A stretch of DNA of 14,891 nucleotides from an uncultured Clostridia bacterium (lineage in GTDB: Bacteria; Bacillota; Clostridia; Saccharofermentanales; DTU023), in the NCBI GenBank assembly GCA_947254895.1, contig CAMYEY010000029.1, positions 1 through 14,891 of the forward strand. The letters run 5' to 3'. Below are positions 14,502 to 14,891 of this stretch, piece after piece (within the stretch, counting starts at the first letter, position 1; each line of letters opens with the position of its first letter). The notes under the pieces are model-generated. The model was not told the DNA's origin and ran no database searches. It was given only the letters and a program-made list of their open reading frames with translations. A program made the translations under genes and the position numbers.

Positions 14502-14891
14502 ATGAAAGCTAATAGAAAAGCAAAATTTTATCAAGAACCTTGGTTTGCCGCATCCGGCATAGTCTTATCCTTTATCCTGGTGTTGATCTTAGGTTTCAAT
14601 TTCTTTTGGCAGACGACCATTGGACAGATTAATCAGGTTTCTGATGGTGTGAACCCGCCAGCCAACGAAAAGTTAAAAAGTATAAAATTTGATGAGCAAG
14701 AACTGATTAACCCTATACCCTATGACAAGTCTGTTACCAACATCCTGCTTTTGGGTATAGATTCACGTGATAAAGAAAAGATAGATGAGCGGTCTGATGC
14801 TATGCTGATCCTGACTATCAATCAAACACAGAAAAAGATTAAACTTACCTCTTTACAAAGGGATATGTTGGTTCCTATGCCGGGCCTGGAC
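14502..14891 (+). CDS. LytR-CpsA-Psr (LCP) family protein, 5' part
   Basis: Membrane-anchored phosphotransferase that attaches lipid-linked glycopolymers such as wall teichoic acid or capsule to peptidoglycan. The gene runs off the end of the window; 130 residues are visible, starting at ATG 14502 with AAGGA (14493-14497) 4 bases upstream. There is a short basic N-terminus, one membrane helix at about 16-36, a linker, and the beginning of the LCP domain at about residue 78: NILLLGIDSRD (Asp87, Arg89), then ERSDAM (Arg97, Asp99) and LTSLQRDMLVP (Arg120, Asp121). These Asp and Arg residues are the conserved metal- and pyrophosphate-binding ones. In many Clostridia an LCP gene of this kind lies in the obgE to rsfS neighbourhood, which agrees with obgE being in the window. 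Confidence 0.93.
   Translation, partial: MKANRKAKFYQEPWFAASGIVLSFILVLILGFNFFWQTTIGQINQVSDGVNPPANEKLKSIKFDEQELINPIPYDKSVTNILLLGIDSRDKEKIDERSDAMLILTINQTQKKIKLTSLQRDMLVPMPGLD

Overview
The window looks like chromosomal DNA of a Gram-positive Bacillota bacterium, most likely of the class Clostridia. The signs are strong AGGAGG-type ribosome binding sites, TTG start codons, a ribosomal protein L27 with the Bacillota-type N-terminal extension next to its processing protease Prp, a LytR-CpsA-Psr (LCP) wall-polymer enzyme, a C-terminal LPxTG-like motif on a surface protein, and a probable DUF4364 protein, a family I associate with Clostridia. I see no tRNA, rRNA, CRISPR array, transposase, integrase or phage gene.

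Layout. Bases 1-3023 (+) hold the 3' end of an unrecognised gene, then an ABC-2 type export ATPase and its membrane partner, packed as one operon. Bases 3109-6230 (+) hold a 1000-residue secreted protein with its own promoter candidate and a strong terminator: a CAP domain sits between two coiled-coil arms of almost equal length, followed by two Ig-like modules and an LPKTE motif without a membrane anchor. Bases 6240-8761 (+) hold the conserved rplU-prp-rpmA-obgE block, with a leader before rplU and a terminator/attenuator-like region before obgE. Bases 8750-13173 (-) hold a heterodimeric ABC exporter pair followed by a small probable winged-helix protein; this unit converges on obgE and overlaps its 3' end by 12 bp. 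A 17-codon upstream ORF overlaps the start of the first exporter gene. Bases 13169-14317 (+) hold an MscS-type mechanosensitive channel, divergent from the exporter. Bases 14310-14891 (+) hold a promoter candidate, a leader with competing base pairings, and the 5' end of an LCP gene that runs off the window.

How it fits together. The rplU-prp-rpmA genes form a functional unit: Prp trims the L27 extension so that ribosomes can mature. ObgE is a ribosome-assembly GTPase. In many Clostridia obgE is followed closely by yhbY, nadD, yqeK, an LCP gene and rsfS; here the exporter/regulator unit and mscS lie between obgE and the LCP gene, which looks like an insertion into an otherwise conserved neighbourhood (inference). 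Much of the rest concerns the envelope: two export systems, a mechanosensitive channel, a wall-polymer ligase and a stalked surface protein.

Most worth a second look: the stalked CAP protein, which resembles conjugation surface-exclusion proteins of the PrgA/Sec10 type but sits beside ribosomal genes and has lost its sorting tail; the upstream ORF before the exporter; and the leaders before obgE and the LCP gene.
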